A stretch of 64,000 nucleotides of DNA from Hymenoscyphus infarciens (taxonomy: Eukaryota; Ascomycota; Leotiomycetes; Helotiales; Helotiaceae), in assembly GCA_001414345.1 (NCBI GenBank), contig LLCB01000076.1, forward strand, positions 62,001-126,000. Reading direction: 5' to 3'. This document shows, piece by piece, positions 1-11,549 of the stretch (position 1 is its first letter; every line of letters begins with the position of its first letter). The notes beneath the pieces were generated by a model. That model searched no databases, was not told where the DNA came from, and saw only the letters and a list, made by a program, of their open reading frames with translations. The translations under genes were made by a program, and so were the position numbers.

Positions 1-2001
1 AATCCAGAAATATATTACACAACGCCTACTGTGGTGTTTGTGGCATCTCGATCAACCCACGTGTTATACGAAAGATGAGCCCTGTTTGCGATTCAAGAAA
101 AAGAGATTGTTGCGCGCCTAAGGATTTTTATAATTTTCTTTCATAGAAAGCTTGAGACTCGATAGTGAATTCTTTTCTTGACGGTAAGTAAAATTTAGAT
201 GATGAAGATTGAACATTCGGATTTTCTATGTGTAATTTTTAGGTGAGGTAGTTGCTTGGCTTTCTTGCTGTCCGACTCCGGCTGTTTACAATTGTTCGGT
301 GTGAAATGAAAAGCACGAGTGAGAAATTCTAGTTTAGAGCGTGTGGACGAGGCGCATTGTTCGTAGTGGTTGAAACTTGAGGAAGAAACTGCCTCCCAAC
401 CGTACAAAAATAAGCGAGCGCAAAAGGGGTTCAGCATCCATTTAACCATAGATACACAACCATAAGACCTACTATCAATTGCTTTGTTTTAGGTATAGAA
501 ATATCATTTCGAAAGGATTTGGCCCGGTCGGAGGAATGAAAATCGACTTGAATTTCACTTTGAAGCGTTAGTTTAACATAGGACCCCGGTAACTCGACCA
601 GGCTGATGAAGATGAGAATGCGAAGAAGAACATTACGAAAACTGATGCTGGTTTTTTCACTCTTCTACTCGGGTCACTGCTAATTTTGAAACCTAACCTT
701 AAATGAATATTGAACCCAGTTCGGATTGTTTGGATGCGGTTAGCAGCAGCAGCGGGTGTAGCCGTCCGCGCGGTCAGTGGAAACATTGTACTAGATTAGC
801 TCGGAGAAGATCGTGAGGGAGCTGGCCTCAAATAACCAGTGATCAAACTCTGCTAGTTCGTTGAAATCGTAGACAGATGCCCACCGCGACTGCCTGGCAG
901 TGATCACAAGATATCATGGAAGAAAAAAATTTGGGGCTATCTGAATATAGAGGCAATTGCTGCTAAGTTTTTTGATTTATTAAACTACACGAGGCACCTC
1001 CATTTATGTACTTAACCTTAAGGCACCTATCATCAAATTCAATCGGTTGAATCAGACAAGTGCAGATATAGTGACTCCTTGGACATTGTTGATGTTAGTG
1101 AAAGTCCTGATAAAAGAATAAACCCGCCTAATAAAACAGAGACATTATTGACGTACCAAATCGATGACAATGCCGGTACCACTGATATAACTTGTAGAGG
1201 GGCTGTAAATGAATATAGCTACATTTGTAACTTCTTCTGGCGTTGCAGCTTTGCCAGTCGGTGATGCGGCTGCTACCTTTTTCTCCAATCCTGGGGACCT
1301 CTTTTTGCTACGCTTAAACATCGGTGTATCAATTTACGCTGGGTAGAGAGTAGTCACTCGAATTTGATGCTTTGCATTGTCTAAAACTAGTCAGAGTCAG
1401 CGAAATACCGAGAAATTTGAGCTATCGTATAACTTATATACAACTTTCGTAATACTAAGCAATACATGCTTGGATGCTACATAAGCTATCATTTGAGGTG
1501 AACCGATGTCGACTATACACCCACGATCCAGAGTTCGCTCCCGGCCATGTCGACCTTTTTAAGAACGAGGCAGTTAATTTTTCATAACTTTGCTAACAGC
1601 ATAGTATCACTCCTCTAGCGTTAACTTTAAGCAAGGAATCAAAGTTCTTGATATCTAGATTTAAAGTTGAAAGAAGTGATGAAGCTCCGAGCTAAGAAGA
1701 AAAAAACATCAGCCGTGATATTTAATAAGGTTAATCGAGAGTGGTGGAGATAAAGTAAGCGGTTAAGATGGTACTATTCTTTTCGGAATAAGCGAGTTTG
1801 ATACTTCTAGTCTGCGATTACTGAAACTTTACTCTAGAGTTTTCATAAGAATGTATATATATCGCGGGAACACGTCGATCATAAATGATTGTTCTTTTGT
1901 TCAAGTAGAGTAAACTCAGCTCTGCCTCTTCTCGTCAGGTATCCAAACTTGTTTTTAGAAGTGACACGTGACTCCACGCCAATAATCCTTCAGCAAACTT
2001 A
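1..2001. other. No supported gene
   Basis: I see no reading frame here with family motifs, credible splice signals or codon structure; the open frames are short and overlap on opposite strands. Base composition is moderately AT-rich with no sharp repeat boundary. The right end is the TTA target duplication of the MITE that starts at 2002. Confidence 0.5.
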
Positions 2002-2439
2002 GGGCCTGTTTGGCTGGCATATTTTTTTTTTTTTTGGATAATTTAGTATATGCACCACCAAAAAGGCATCATAATAATAACGGATAATTTAATATTTTCA
2101 ACACTTTGATATATGCCGAATCGTTTGGCCCGCATATTTTTTAAGCCAGATTATTTAGCTAAATAATCTAATATTTATTTAAAAGATTATCCTCACCAAA
2201 AAAAGTAATTATCCTATTATCGTCAAAACCACGATAATTAGAATATTTTCTAGCATATTAATACTAGTACCAGGGCTATTATCAATCTTACCGATAATTG
2301 TAATAAAGAGCCAAACGATTATGGAATTTATTATCAGATAATTAGATAATTAAATAAATATATGCCGAGCCACTTTTAAAAGGTCCCGGCATATTTATTA
2401 GATAATTTAATATTATCTCATGGCAAGCCAAACAGGCCC
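2002..2439. mobile_element. PIF/Harbinger-type MITE, better-preserved copy
   Basis: The element is 438 bp and non-coding. Its left end reads GGGCCTGTTTGGCTGGCATA; the right end, reverse-complemented, reads GGGCCTGTTTGGCTTGCCAT, so the terminal inverted repeats match for about 17 of 20 bases. TTA flanks both sides (1999-2001 and 2440-2442), the 3-bp TWA duplication of PIF/Harbinger elements; GGG/GGC-starting termini also fit Tourist-like MITEs. The interior is AT-rich with many TTATC and GATAA motifs. A clearly homologous but more TA-converted copy lies at 60854-61297. It encodes no transposase and would need one supplied in trans. Confidence 0.85.
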
Positions 2440-2688
2440 TTAACACAATATTCTGTAAGGAATTTGACCATAGTTCAGCCTTTCCAAAAAAAGAAAAAGC
2501 AAACACGCTGATTTATAGGTAACAATAGACTAGGAGTTTGTGAGCTCATGTAACAGAAAAGAAATTAACAAGCAGATTGGAGGCGCATATACATTCGAAA
2601 TTCCAGCAAACAAATTAGTTGAGCAAAGACTGCATACCAGATGCCGACAGCTATTATCTTTTATAACAGGCCAGCATTACTTGTAGCT

Positions 2689-3375
2689 ATGAATAAAAGA
2701 AGCATCAATCGACGAGCCCGACTCTTCCAAGCACAGAAAGCGCGTCAGAATCATGAAGCAGACAACGCCGCGAACAGCGGCACTGGAGGTGTTGCGCAAG
2801 AAAGCAATAGATAAAAACTTCGGATTAACTGGAAACGTCCCCGCGAACCTTTCCATTATTTTGGGCGCAACCTGGAAAGAGGATATATCTTTCCTTCCCT
2901 CGGGAAAGTTGATGGTTTCTCCGGTGATGTCACAGAATTTCAGCTCGTTGGCAGGCGACCGATTTTGTGGAGTGACTGGAGTCGCAGTAGCCAATGGGTG
3001 AAGCCGGATTTCGCTCTCGTGGAGCAAGCAGCTGTCGAAAAAAAGGCACTTTGTGTTAACAAACATGGCCAGTTTCGTCTTTTCGACTCCGAATACGCGG
3101 CACTTTCTCATACCTGGTCGGAAAGGTTATATGCAGATTATTAGAATTTGGGACTGCCGCGTAGCGTTCTGGACAACCTCTTGAAGAATTCGAAAGATTG
3201 GGAGATGTGGAATGGGTGTGGATGGACAGCCTGGCGGCTTCTGGAGGGGATAGAGATTTCAGTGTGGCGGAAGAGAAAATCAAAATCGCGCTGATCAACA
3301 ACAGTTATACCAAGCAAGATACTTGGTCGGGTAATTTGGGGCTGTCTGGGCGGGGCAAACACGGACTCGCTTAAG
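2689..3375 (+). pseudogene. Broken HET (heterokaryon incompatibility)-type protein
   Basis: A plus-strand frame from the ATG at 2689 reads 41 codons to a TAA at 2812-2814. It then continues with good protein character (for example KKALCVNKHGQFRLFDSEYA then ALSHTWSERLYADY) to a second in-frame stop, TAG. After VLDNLL the homology moves to another frame (LEEFERLGDVEWVWMDSLAA, then AEEKIKIALINN), a 1-nt-type frameshift. The order 'Y-A-A-L-S-H-T-W', an L-rich linker, then 'W-x-W-x-D-S-L-A' matches the start of fungal HET domains, where [YF]xALSxxW and W[ID]Dxx[CL] are conserved. Homology stops at about 3375, at the edge of an AT-rich block, so the 3' part is missing. HET proteins trigger vegetative incompatibility reactions. 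Family assignment rests on motif memory. Confidence 0.5.
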
Positions 3376-3770
3376 CTAGAAAATTACCCTTATACTAATT
3401 TACTACTATACATATTTTAAACTCTAGACGCTAGTTATATATAAAAAATGAAGCTATTTCTACTTAACCATAGAAGTTGTTATCTCTATTATTATTAGTA
3501 ATATTCTAGCATGTCTTTCTTACGTGTCTAATTATAATATTTGTCTCTCTTTATAGAATCTTATTACAGTTCTCTAGGCTATAGGATTCTCTTTCTAGTC
3601 GGTCTTTCGGTAGGCAGGTTGTCGACCTTTCGTTTTAATGTGTTTAGTTGGCGTAATAATAAAATATAATAAAGAGTGGCTATTTAATAATAATATCTTA
3701 AAAAGTATCTAATTCGTCTATTTTGGTGTTATTATAAGGCTAGATAATGCTTCGTACAGGCCCCTGACGG
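3376..3770. other. Short AT-rich, RIP-like block
   Basis: Abrupt drop in GC with runs of TA, TTAG and CTAG and very few CA or TG dinucleotides, as in the larger blocks at 14.5, 19 and 44-53 kb. It begins where the HET relic ends, so it probably holds repeat debris that truncated that gene. No terminal repeats were identified. Confidence 0.5.
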
Positions 3771-5065
3771 ACCCAATATACCAGACCAAGTAGAACTTAT
3801 CTCACTTCACCGCCGGGAAAGTTCGAAAGAGCTCTTTTCACTAATTCTCTCTTTTCAAGCTGGTAGTGTGATTGCACGGGGCTTGCCCTAAACAGGATCC
3901 GAAATATAAACAAAACGGAGGAAACTGCTCTTGGTGATGACGACAAACTAGACGATTTCATACATAGGAGGGTAAGACAAATTATGCGTTAAAACTTGAA
4001 TATGCTAATCGCTTTCCAGGGGGAATTCTCTAATCCAATTTTACCAGATGGGGTTTCGATGATAGCAGGTGTTCAAAATTGTCAGTCTTTTCCTCGTATC
4101 TCATCACTTGCTCTTGAAACTAACTCCATTAAAATGCCCAAAATGATGCAATCCCTCCTAACACCTTTACATCCTACGTGTTAAGCCTCAAACCCAATCA
4201 ATACAAGTCGATGACGAAGCAATTCAATGTACCATATGAAGGTATTGAATTTACGGATTGTGTGGGGCCGTTCTTTTGGTGGACAAGACAGGAGGATGGA
4301 GGGAATGCATACATGAGTTGGTGACCTCTCACAAGATGAATACAATTGCAAAGGAAGTTGATGTAAAGTAGAGTTAGTATACCGAAAAAGCGACGTTAGG
4401 AAGAGAGGATACACGAGAGGCTGGGATGCTGGGATGTCTTGAGCCACGACACCAACACTGGAATCACATCCGGTTTTTGCAAAGGAACTCCAAGTTCGGA
4501 TATGCGCACATCAATCCAACACCTCAAACACTGCATCACGGATATCGCTCATCCGTTGTTATTCCCAGCAATAATTTCCACACAAGATAACTCCTATGGA
4601 TTATATTTGAAGCAACGGAAGGCTCGAGACTAGTTACGGGGAATGGAGTTCGCCATTTCACTTTTTTCCAATTAAACAATGATTCGATAAAACAAAGCGA
4701 CTCCCGTTCTTAAAAAATCGCCTTCGCAATAAACGATGGCGAGGCAGCTAAGAGTTCAGGTATGAGCTACCGTACAGATGCGATCCCAAAGTCGGAACGC
4801 GCACTCTTGAAACACCTCCAAATCCAATAGGATTTCAAGAAGAGTTGATTGGATTGAGTTGTCTTCTGAATGACGATTCTCATCCCTGCTCTCAACACCT
4901 GTGACGTCAGAAACGCCTCTAGTATTCGTCCTCCATTTATATAATCCAACGACAGACCAAAACAAAAGCTTCTAGACAACATACCACAATAAACTTTCAA
5001 AAGCCTCTCATTTCTCCCCAAAATTTAAGCTCTATTGAAATCCATCTTCTTTCTCCAAAGCAAAA
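3771..5065. other. No supported gene; 5' region of the 5066 gene at its end
   Basis: Normal GC returns after 3770, but no frame carries recognisable motifs or consistent introns. The last 200-300 bases before 5066 probably hold the promoter and 5' leader of the small gene starting there; the leader ends in an A-rich context (GCAAAAATG). Confidence 0.4.
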
Positions 5066-5392
5066 ATGAACAACAATAACAACAAAAGCGGCGTCTCCTC
5101 TGGAGTAACCTGGGTCACATCAACAGTAGGGTAATTCTTCCCATCCTCCTCCTCCAACCCTCTCCTCTAGATCACTTTTCTAACGCTTATCAGAAACGGA
5201 GTAGGCGGTGTCGTAAACACAGCAGGAACAGTAGTGGGAGCTGCAGGCCGTGGTGTGGGAGATACAGTCACCGGTGTAACGGGAAAAGTGGGGAAGCCAG
5301 TTGGTGATGGGATCAAATATGTGACCAATGGTGTCGAGGATGGAGCTGCGAATGTTGCGGGTGGTGTTAAGAGGGCTGGTGAGGGAAAGTGA
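5066..5392 (+). CDS. Small conserved Gly/Val-rich hypothetical protein
   Basis: Two exons, 5066-5130 and 5194-5392, give an 87-residue protein. The intron (63 nt) starts GTAATT and ends TTATCAG after a CTAACG branch-like site. The start ATG sits in CAAAAATGAAC. Residues 1-21 are Asn-rich then Ser/Val-rich; from residue 22 the chain is a repetitive Gly-Val sequence (blocks such as GVGDTVTGVTGKVGKPVGDG, then YVTNGVEDGAANVAGGV) ending GEGK. There is no signal peptide and no classical membrane helix. I recognise this as a widespread small fungal protein of unknown function with glycine-spaced amphipathic repeats; its biochemical role is unknown to me. It stands alone between a gene desert and a carboxylesterase relic. 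Confidence 0.75.
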
Positions 5393-5840
5393 GGTGTATC
5401 GTGTTGTAAATTAGAAATATTAAAACGTGACGCTGAGATCACGTGTAGACCTCGGAATGCCTTGATCCATGGATCGTCCGCTCCTCTGCTCCTCTTCTCG
5501 TTCTACATTGTACTTCTAGCTTCAGCCCTTTGAATTTTGTCGCGAAATCGTAGCAAGACCCTGACGGGCTTCATTCATCGTAAAAAGTCTAGTCTTCGCT
5601 TGGTTCTGGTACTTATAAAGGTATTTTTCTGAAAACGAAAACCTTCTAATAGGCTGAAAGACCATCGCTATACTTTTTCCGCTAAGCGAGTTCCTACGCC
5701 ACTGTTAAGTCGAACCCTCCAAAGCTTGTTGGATGCAGCTTCAAGGGGGTCAACCGCATGCCCATATACCTTGGGGGCATCGTGTGATATCCTCACTCTT
5801 ACCAGTTTTCTAAAGCACATGAGTGACGTAGCGGCGTGAG
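5393..5840. other. Intergenic, nothing recognised
   Basis: Downstream of the small gene. No motifs, repeats or RNA gene recognised, and no upstream exons of a carboxylesterase that would complete the relic at 5841. Confidence 0.4.
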
Positions 5841-6086
5841 ATGGCAGAGCATTGCAACCATCAGACATGGAACATTTCACGGGGGGAAGCGTATGTCAAG
5901 GTTGCAAGTTTGATGGGGGCTTCTTTCGTGAGTGATCTTGATCCTAATAATCAGGGATTGAAGGGATACACCGTTTGGCCTAGGTATGAGGTGGGAGAGG
6001 GTGGAGTGGGCGAGAATATGGTGTTTAATGCGTATGAGACCGGGGCTGAGATGGATGATTGGAGGGTGCCTGAGATGTTGCTTTAG
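5841..6086 (+). pseudogene. C-terminal fragment of a type-B carboxylesterase
   Basis: An 81-codon frame contains a stretch (SLMGASFVSDLDPNNQGL, WPRYEVGEGGVGENMVF, then DDWRVPEMLL) in the order typical of the C-terminus of type-B carboxylesterases/cholinesterases. In that family a helix ending 'F...DPN' is followed by 'WP.Y...N..F' and a terminal acidic-WR segment. The catalytic serine motif, the oxyanion-hole region and the His motif are not found upstream, so this is only the last ~15% of a ~540-residue enzyme. I read it as a decayed or transposed gene end. An independent small gene using this ATG is less likely. Assignment is from motif recall. Confidence 0.45.
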
Positions 6087-6571
6087 CGGAGAAGGCGAGG
6101 GAGCAGTGGAAGAATTGAGAATGTGGAAGAGATAGATGCTAGCTTCCTGTAGAATTCCTATGCAGTAACAATTCAACATTCACACTTCAATGATAGTAAA
6201 GAGACCTATTTCTACAGAGCCTTATCAAAAGTACTTATCCGCACAACACAAACCCCAATATTCGCATCTCCGATTGTGTTTCGTGACTAGGACACGAAGC
6301 CATCTCGGCTAACCCCCCGACAAGCGCTGGACAACCAAAAACATAGGTAATTTTGCCCTGTCCGAGTAAGCTTAATAACCTCTATACTAATGAAGGTAGC
6401 TTGGATCTTACCTCAGGTCAACTCGACGAATAATGATACAATCCTTCGGACGGCCATCACACGTGTCTCATAGTACAGGTACAGAGATTTACAAAATTTA
6501 CAGATCACATATCAAACGCCAACATCATGCCATGTGAATAAAGTCAGTATGAGTCCTCCGTTGGAAGCCAT
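6087..6571. other. Intergenic, 3' flank of the RecQ gene
   Basis: No gene recognised. It should hold the 3' UTR and terminator of the minus-strand RecQ gene, whose stop codon is at 6572-6574. Confidence 0.4.
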
Positions 6572-8941
6572 TTAACGACTGCTATTAGCTTTGTCGCATT
6601 CCAAAGTGAAAGCACGGAGCAGTCCCTGTACTAGCGTTAGGAACTAGAAAACAACAACAAGAAGTAACGCAGTAACAAGAGAGAAAACTTACCGAAAAAG
6701 CGTGGTCATCCATAGAGCTATAAATCGGGTCCTTGGAGAGCTTAAGCGTAGTGATTCGCGGACTAGAAATTCCAAACGCCTTTAAAAATTAGTACAAAAT
6801 TTCAAACGAGTTGGCGAAGAGGAAGGAAAGGGGGCTAGGAAAATAACTTACAATCTTCGCCAAAAGTCTCGGATCATCCCTATCAGGCACCTTCCTCAAG
6901 ATCTCCTTGAACGCTACGGTGTTGAATTTAACGACAGGAGGTTCCTGTGGTGTGACGGGCTTATGAGTGAGACACCAATTACAATGTCCACACTCCTCCT
7001 TCCCATCAGGTAAATCATCTCCAAAATGTTGCGCCAGCGACCGAGAAAAGCATTTCGAATCCGTAATAAGGGTTAAAACAGCCTCAGATCTCCCCAAAGC
7101 GTCCTCTTCACGCCTCACCATGAGACCATAGATTGCTTCGGTCAGCTTCTCGATTTCGGAATCGGTTTTTGGTAATTTGTTGGTAACTTTGTAGACGTTC
7201 ATCACGCCGCCTGGTTTCAATTCAAGCATGCCTTCTTGTTGCCAATCGTTGAGCTTGCGCACGATGTCTGTCCGAGGAAGTCTGAGGGATCTGGCGGCAC
7301 CATCGACGTCGATATGATACCATTTCGCAGCTTTCTTCCCGAACGAGTATACAGCTTTTCCCGCGAGCGATTGGTCGGATCCTGCCCGCGAATTGTATTG
7401 AGCGGTGGCGGTGTATTGGTACTTTGTGTAAATTGGGGTCGTAGCTCTGATGAGGTTATGGGTGAGTTCAAGTTGGGCATATATGTTAGACAAGGTTGTT
7501 GGACGGACGTCGAAGTCTCTTGTCTGTTGAGAGTGGTTGCGTTGGAACTCAGCACCAACTTTGAGAATCACAGTAGAAGAATCAAAAATGTCCTGTAAAA
7601 CACCACGAACAGATTCTTTTGATGGGAGGTCCCCACGTGCAAACATCTCTCGGAGGTGGAGGTCTTCACCGCATACATAGAAAACACAGTTGCTGACTTT
7701 TCCATCTCTTCCGGCTCTACCAATTTCCTGACTGTATGATTCCAAACTGCTGGGAATGTTGCAGTGTATCACATTTCGAATGTTTGCTTTGTCAATACCC
7801 ATCCCAAATGCAATTGTAGCCACAATAACTACATCATTGCAACGCATAAATTCGTCCTGTAGCTGAGTTTTGATGGCAGTGTCTAAGCCGGCGTGGAATG
7901 CTCTTGCCTTGAATCCTTCCTTACGAAGGTCACTTGCCAGTTGTTCTGTTTGTTTTTGCAATGTAACATAGACAATGGAAGGTCCCAGATTTTTGCGCAG
8001 AAACTTGGTAAGTTTTGGGGCCAATTCTTTCTTGGTCGCGCCCGATTCAGCAATGAGCTTGAGATTTGGGCGGTAAGTGGATGTTCGGAAGAGACCACTC
8101 TCCTCGTCGATATCGAAAGCTCTGCATATATCTGAAGCTACTCGGGGTGTGGCAGTAGCAGTCAGGCAGATGACTCTCTCGGCATTGATTTCTTTGGCAA
8201 ATCTCGATATTTCTTGCGAAATTAGCTAACTCCAAAACTGTGTATTTCAGACTTACTGAGATAATCGGGACGGAAAGCATGGCCCCATTCAGAAATACAA
8301 TGTGCCTCATCCACCGCAAGAAGTCGAATTCCGCCTCGGACATTCTTCATTTGTTCTACAAATCCTTCATTGTTGAGGCGTTCCGGGGCACAATAGAGCA
8401 ATTTCAATTGCCCATTCCGAAGCATATCACATGTTTCACGATATTGTTCGATGGTTTTGGTAGAATCGAGTGTCGCAGCTTTGATTCCTCGTCTTACAAG
8501 CGCATCAACTTGATCCTTCATCAATGCGATTAGAGGAGAAACCACCAGTGTAACACCACTATCTGCCGCATGCCTAGTATCCAGTTTTCGGTCTAACTCC
8601 GAAAAGACAAGCCCTGGCACTTGGTAGCACAAGCTCTTGCCTCCTCCTGTTGGAAAGACCACTGTAGCAGAGCCGCCAGCCAAAATCCTCGATATGACCT
8701 GTTCCTGCTTCAATCGAAACGCCTTCAGCCCGAAGTTTTCTATAAGGGCTGTCGTCGCCAAAGTAAATGAATCGGTATCCAGCGCCAATCTTTTTGCAGA
8801 GGGGGCTTCGTCGGAGGAGGAGTCGGATGCTTTGCGCTTCTTCTGCGTTCCTTGGACGAAGTCGGAAATGGCAATTAAGTCGGCATCGTCTCCGGAACTC
8901 AGTCCAAAGTCATCCTCATCTTCTACCATGTGCAGCGGCAT
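6572..8941 (-). CDS. RecQ-family ATP-dependent DNA helicase
   Basis: Four exons on the minus strand: 8941-8257, 8212-6852, 6779-6693 and 6625-6572, 728 codons. All introns are GT..AG; the last has branch CCTAAC and acceptor TACAG. Motif I FPTGGGKS lies at residues 96-103, the box DEAH at 211-214, a motif-III-like LTATATP just after the first intron, and motif VI QEIGRAGRDG at 390-399. A RecQ zinc segment (CGHCNWC, with an earlier KCFSR) follows, then a winged-helix-like region. An Asp/Ser-rich, KKRK-containing N-terminus suggests nuclear location. RecQ helicases unwind 3'-5' in recombination and fork repair; at this length it resembles the shorter fungal RecQ rather than the Sgs1/QDE-3 class. 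The start could also be the ATG at 8929. It shares an upstream region with the divergent RRM gene. The last two small exons restore a conserved-looking 'FGISSPR...DPIYSSMDDHAF' end. Confidence 0.93.
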
Positions 8942-9495
8942 TGTGTGATATGTTGGGACAATTCGGACGAGCCGGCAGATGTGTGAGGGGTGTGGCAAGG
9001 GCAAATGGGATGGAGGGTATGTCGCGAGTTTGGCGTGCCAATTTGATTGATGGCAACTAAACTAGAGCAATCAATGAGTTGTAGGTTCGACTTCCAGGCT
9101 GTTATTTGCTTACCTGAAATGTAATCTGCCATCAGGAGGTCGAGTGTTGTTGTGTTAGACACGGAAACATAAGGTAGCACCTGAGCAGCTCACGATGCGC
9201 CCGGCTTCCTTATCAAACGCGATCAAGCGCGAAGCCTCGTGACAGGGCGCGGGCCTGAGGTGCTGGAGCCCCCGGGCCGGGTGGCTTACGTGGCTTGTGC
9301 CCGCACTTCCCGCCGCCATCATCTTCAATTCACCACCTCCCACTCCCATTGTACTACTAAAGAATGACCTGGCACTTGCTAGAGCCTTGAGCCGCCTAGG
9401 CTTGCTGCTTCATTCATTCTCTATTTAATCACACACCAACCATCCTTTTTTATAGCAACCCACTCGGCGGAAGAAAAAGTTTCCCAATTGCAGCC
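8942..9495. promoter_or_regulatory. Shared divergent promoter, RecQ / RRM protein
   Basis: These 554 bases separate two start codons that face away from each other, so both promoters must lie here. The middle (about 9190-9310) is GC-rich (CGCGGGC, CCCCGGGCCGGG, GCTTACGTGGCTTG), unlike the flanking DNA. The plus-side leader ends in pyrimidine runs and GCAGCCATGG. No mapped regulatory site can be named. Confidence 0.5.
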
Positions 9496-10770
9496 ATGGA
9501 CTCCGATAACTGGCGCGTCAAGCGCGAACCATCCAAAGAAGAGGACGACGGAAACGTTTCTGGAAATAATGCACCTTCAACACGCAGAGGACCACCACAG
9601 CAAAGTTCCTTTTCTGGTTGGGGAGGTGTCCCTTCATACAGAGACCGACAACCACTCTACCAAGGAGGTAGCAACCCCACCAGAGGCCGACTTGTTGCTC
9701 CCGCACTACGACCCACTGGCCCTATTGCCAATGACCCCAAAGCAGACAAAGCTATAGAGGAGGGCCGTAGGATCTACGTCGGAAACCTCCCTTACGATGC
9801 CCAGATTGCCGATATCCGTGCTCTCCTCATACAAGCAACGGACTCCATTCAAGACATCAGCATGTCGGTAGACCCCATGACAGGTCAAAATCCTTCTTAC
9901 TGCTTCGTCGACTTTACCTCAGAGGCAGGAGCCGACAAGGCTTTACAGCAATACAACGGCATGAAGTTTATGGGGAGGCCTCTGAAAGTCAACCATGCGT
10001 TCAGAGCAGGGGATGGGAAGGGCCGCTACCACCTCAAGCGAGACTTGCAACAACCCACGACCGACTCGACACCCACTGGGGAAGGTGACACAAGTCCATA
10101 TGCTTTCGATCGTTGGCGCCGACTAGATTCTCAGTATGATCCAAAAGAGATCAATGCCTCGACCATCAGCGAAGAGCGCCGTCTCTATGTTGGCGGACTC
10201 CCCCGATTTCCCAACCAAGCTACCTGCAACCTCAAGATGAGAGAACTCTTCAAAGGCTACAACGTCGAGATAGTCAGCAAACCAATCTCACCGCACGAGT
10301 CAGTAAAGAACGATCCTGGAAACCACTATTACTGCTTCGTTGACCTAGCCACTACCGAGGAGGTCGGCAGAGCAATCGAAGAGTTGGACGGAATCCAGAT
10401 GTTCAATTGGAATCTCCGAATCCAAGGCTCAAGCTGGGTGTCGGGCAAGCTTCGCGAGAGACAACGAGTCAATATCCACGGCCTTCCGGATGTCTTGGGT
10501 TTCGACGGAGAAGCGGAATTGGTAAGGGAACTAAAGCTTCTACTCCAGCCCTATGGCGACCTCGAGGTCGTGAGCAAGATATTTTCTCGGAATAAGGACG
10601 AAAAAACGGGCCTGAAGAGTGGATGCTATTGCTTTGTGGAATTCGCAGAAGCACATCAAGCTGATGCCGCAATTTTAAAGTTGGATGGAACGGAGTTTTT
10701 CGGTTCGAAACTTTCGTTTTGGCCTTCGAAGAATAGACGTGCCTTGGAAGAGCATTTCTCAAGAGCATGA
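9496..10770 (+). CDS. Three-RRM RNA-binding protein
   Basis: A single uninterrupted 424-codon frame; the start context GCAGCCATGG is strong. The N-terminal ~85 residues are disordered and Ser/Gly/Arg-rich. RRM1 covers about 92-170 (RNP2 IYVGNL 93-98, RNP1-like SYCFVDF 134-140). RRM2 covers about 229-311 (LYVGGL 230-235, YYCFVDL 278-284). RRM3, about 325-410, is more degenerate (VNIHGL, CYCFVEF). The linker at 170-228 carries basic residues. The three-domain layout without RS repeats is like fungal Nam8/TIA-1-type or other mRNA-processing RRM proteins, but the RNP1 aromatic pattern (YCFVDF) is the best clue and does not fix one orthologue. Probably nuclear or cytoplasmic RNA metabolism. Divergent from the RecQ gene across 554 bp. 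Confidence 0.9.
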   Translation: MDSDNWRVKREPSKEEDDGNVSGNNAPSTRRGPPQQSSFSGWGGVPSYRDRQPLYQGGSNPTRGRLVAPALRPTGPIANDPKADKAIEEGRRIYVGNLPYDAQIADIRALLIQATDSIQDISMSVDPMTGQNPSYCFVDFTSEAGADKALQQYNGMKFMGRPLKVNHAFRAGDGKGRYHLKRDLQQPTTDSTPTGEGDTSPYAFDRWRRLDSQYDPKEINASTISEERRLYVGGLPRFPNQATCNLKMRELFKGYNVEIVSKPISPHESVKNDPGNHYYCFVDLATTEEVGRAIEELDGIQMFNWNLRIQGSSWVSGKLRERQRVNIHGLPDVLGFDGEAELVRELKLLLQPYGDLEVVSKIFSRNKDEKTGLKSGCYCFVEFAEAHQADAAILKLDGTEFFGSKLSFWPSKNRRALEEHFSRA

Positions 10771-11549
10771 GAAACTTGTCTCGAACTCCTTCCTTTCCAC
10801 CTACCCTTAGATCCATACACCCCTTAGAACAGATTTCTCCTGTTGCCTCTGATGGTTTGTCCCCAAATGAAATAGGTAGTTAAATACTAGTTTTATGATA
10901 TGGTATCTATCTCAGTAGGGTTGAGTAGCTTTGTGTTTTTTTATGCAAGACGTAGATACTAGACGTTATATTAGATAATCGATCTTCTGGAATTCAAGTA
11001 GTCACAATGCGTAGAAGCTCACGATGGACGTTAAAAGCGGCAATGAATACCTCTATTTTGTACCTAATCTGCAATGTAAGTAAATTATCCTAAAGACTTC
11101 CAATAATTTATGATTAACCCAGATAGTGGGAATATGCAACTTCCATTCTCCTAAACTACCTAGGTGAATACGTTAGATTCTCCTAGAAAGCTGGACCAAT
11201 GGGAGACATATACTACGACTTGTATTGTCTATCGTGAGGCTGAGTGGCTCAACTCGATGGTCCCAAGTCAACTCAGGAGCAGCGCATCAATTCAAAGGTG
11301 ACCTTTCGATTGCGCCTGCCTGCCTCTTTCTAGCAGCTCATCTTCATGCGACTTATCGACTCCAAAGGTGAATAGGTGCCAGCACTTGCATCACAGTCAC
11401 CTGACGACGCGGCTAGCCCCACTAGGTAGCGCCGTCCGTCAAGTACATCAACAAACGGAACGAGGCTCCATCGGCGTCTTCACATCTCGCAACTCAATTC
11501 ATTGCAATACCAAACCTTTTCGATCTGAAGAAGGATTGGGAACACCACC
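10771..11549. other. Intergenic with a dispersed repeat copy
   Basis: No gene seen. The first ~150 bases are the likely 3' UTR of the RRM gene. A dispersed non-coding repeat lies at about 11021-11095. The last ~200 bases before 11550 are GC-richer and are the likely F-box gene promoter and leader. Confidence 0.4.
11021..11095. repeat. Dispersed non-coding repeat, copy A
   Basis: Contains ACGATGGACGTTAAAAGCGG followed by CAATGAATACCTC. The same core, GATGGACATTAAAAGTGGCA, appears at 14428-14475 and, degenerate, three times in 26606-26815. Downstream bases also align loosely (CCTAGAAAGCTGG against CCTGAAAAGCTAG). Likely scattered remnants of one non-autonomous element; no ends defined. Confidence 0.5.

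Noticed and set aside
2677..3111. 144-codon minus-strand frame
   Set aside because: Antisense to the HET-type frame; no family motif, and codon pattern is explained by the opposite strand.
9060..9130. tRNA-like GGTTCGACTTCC
   Set aside because: No pairing stems or anticodon arm around it; it lies in the RecQ/RRM divergent region.
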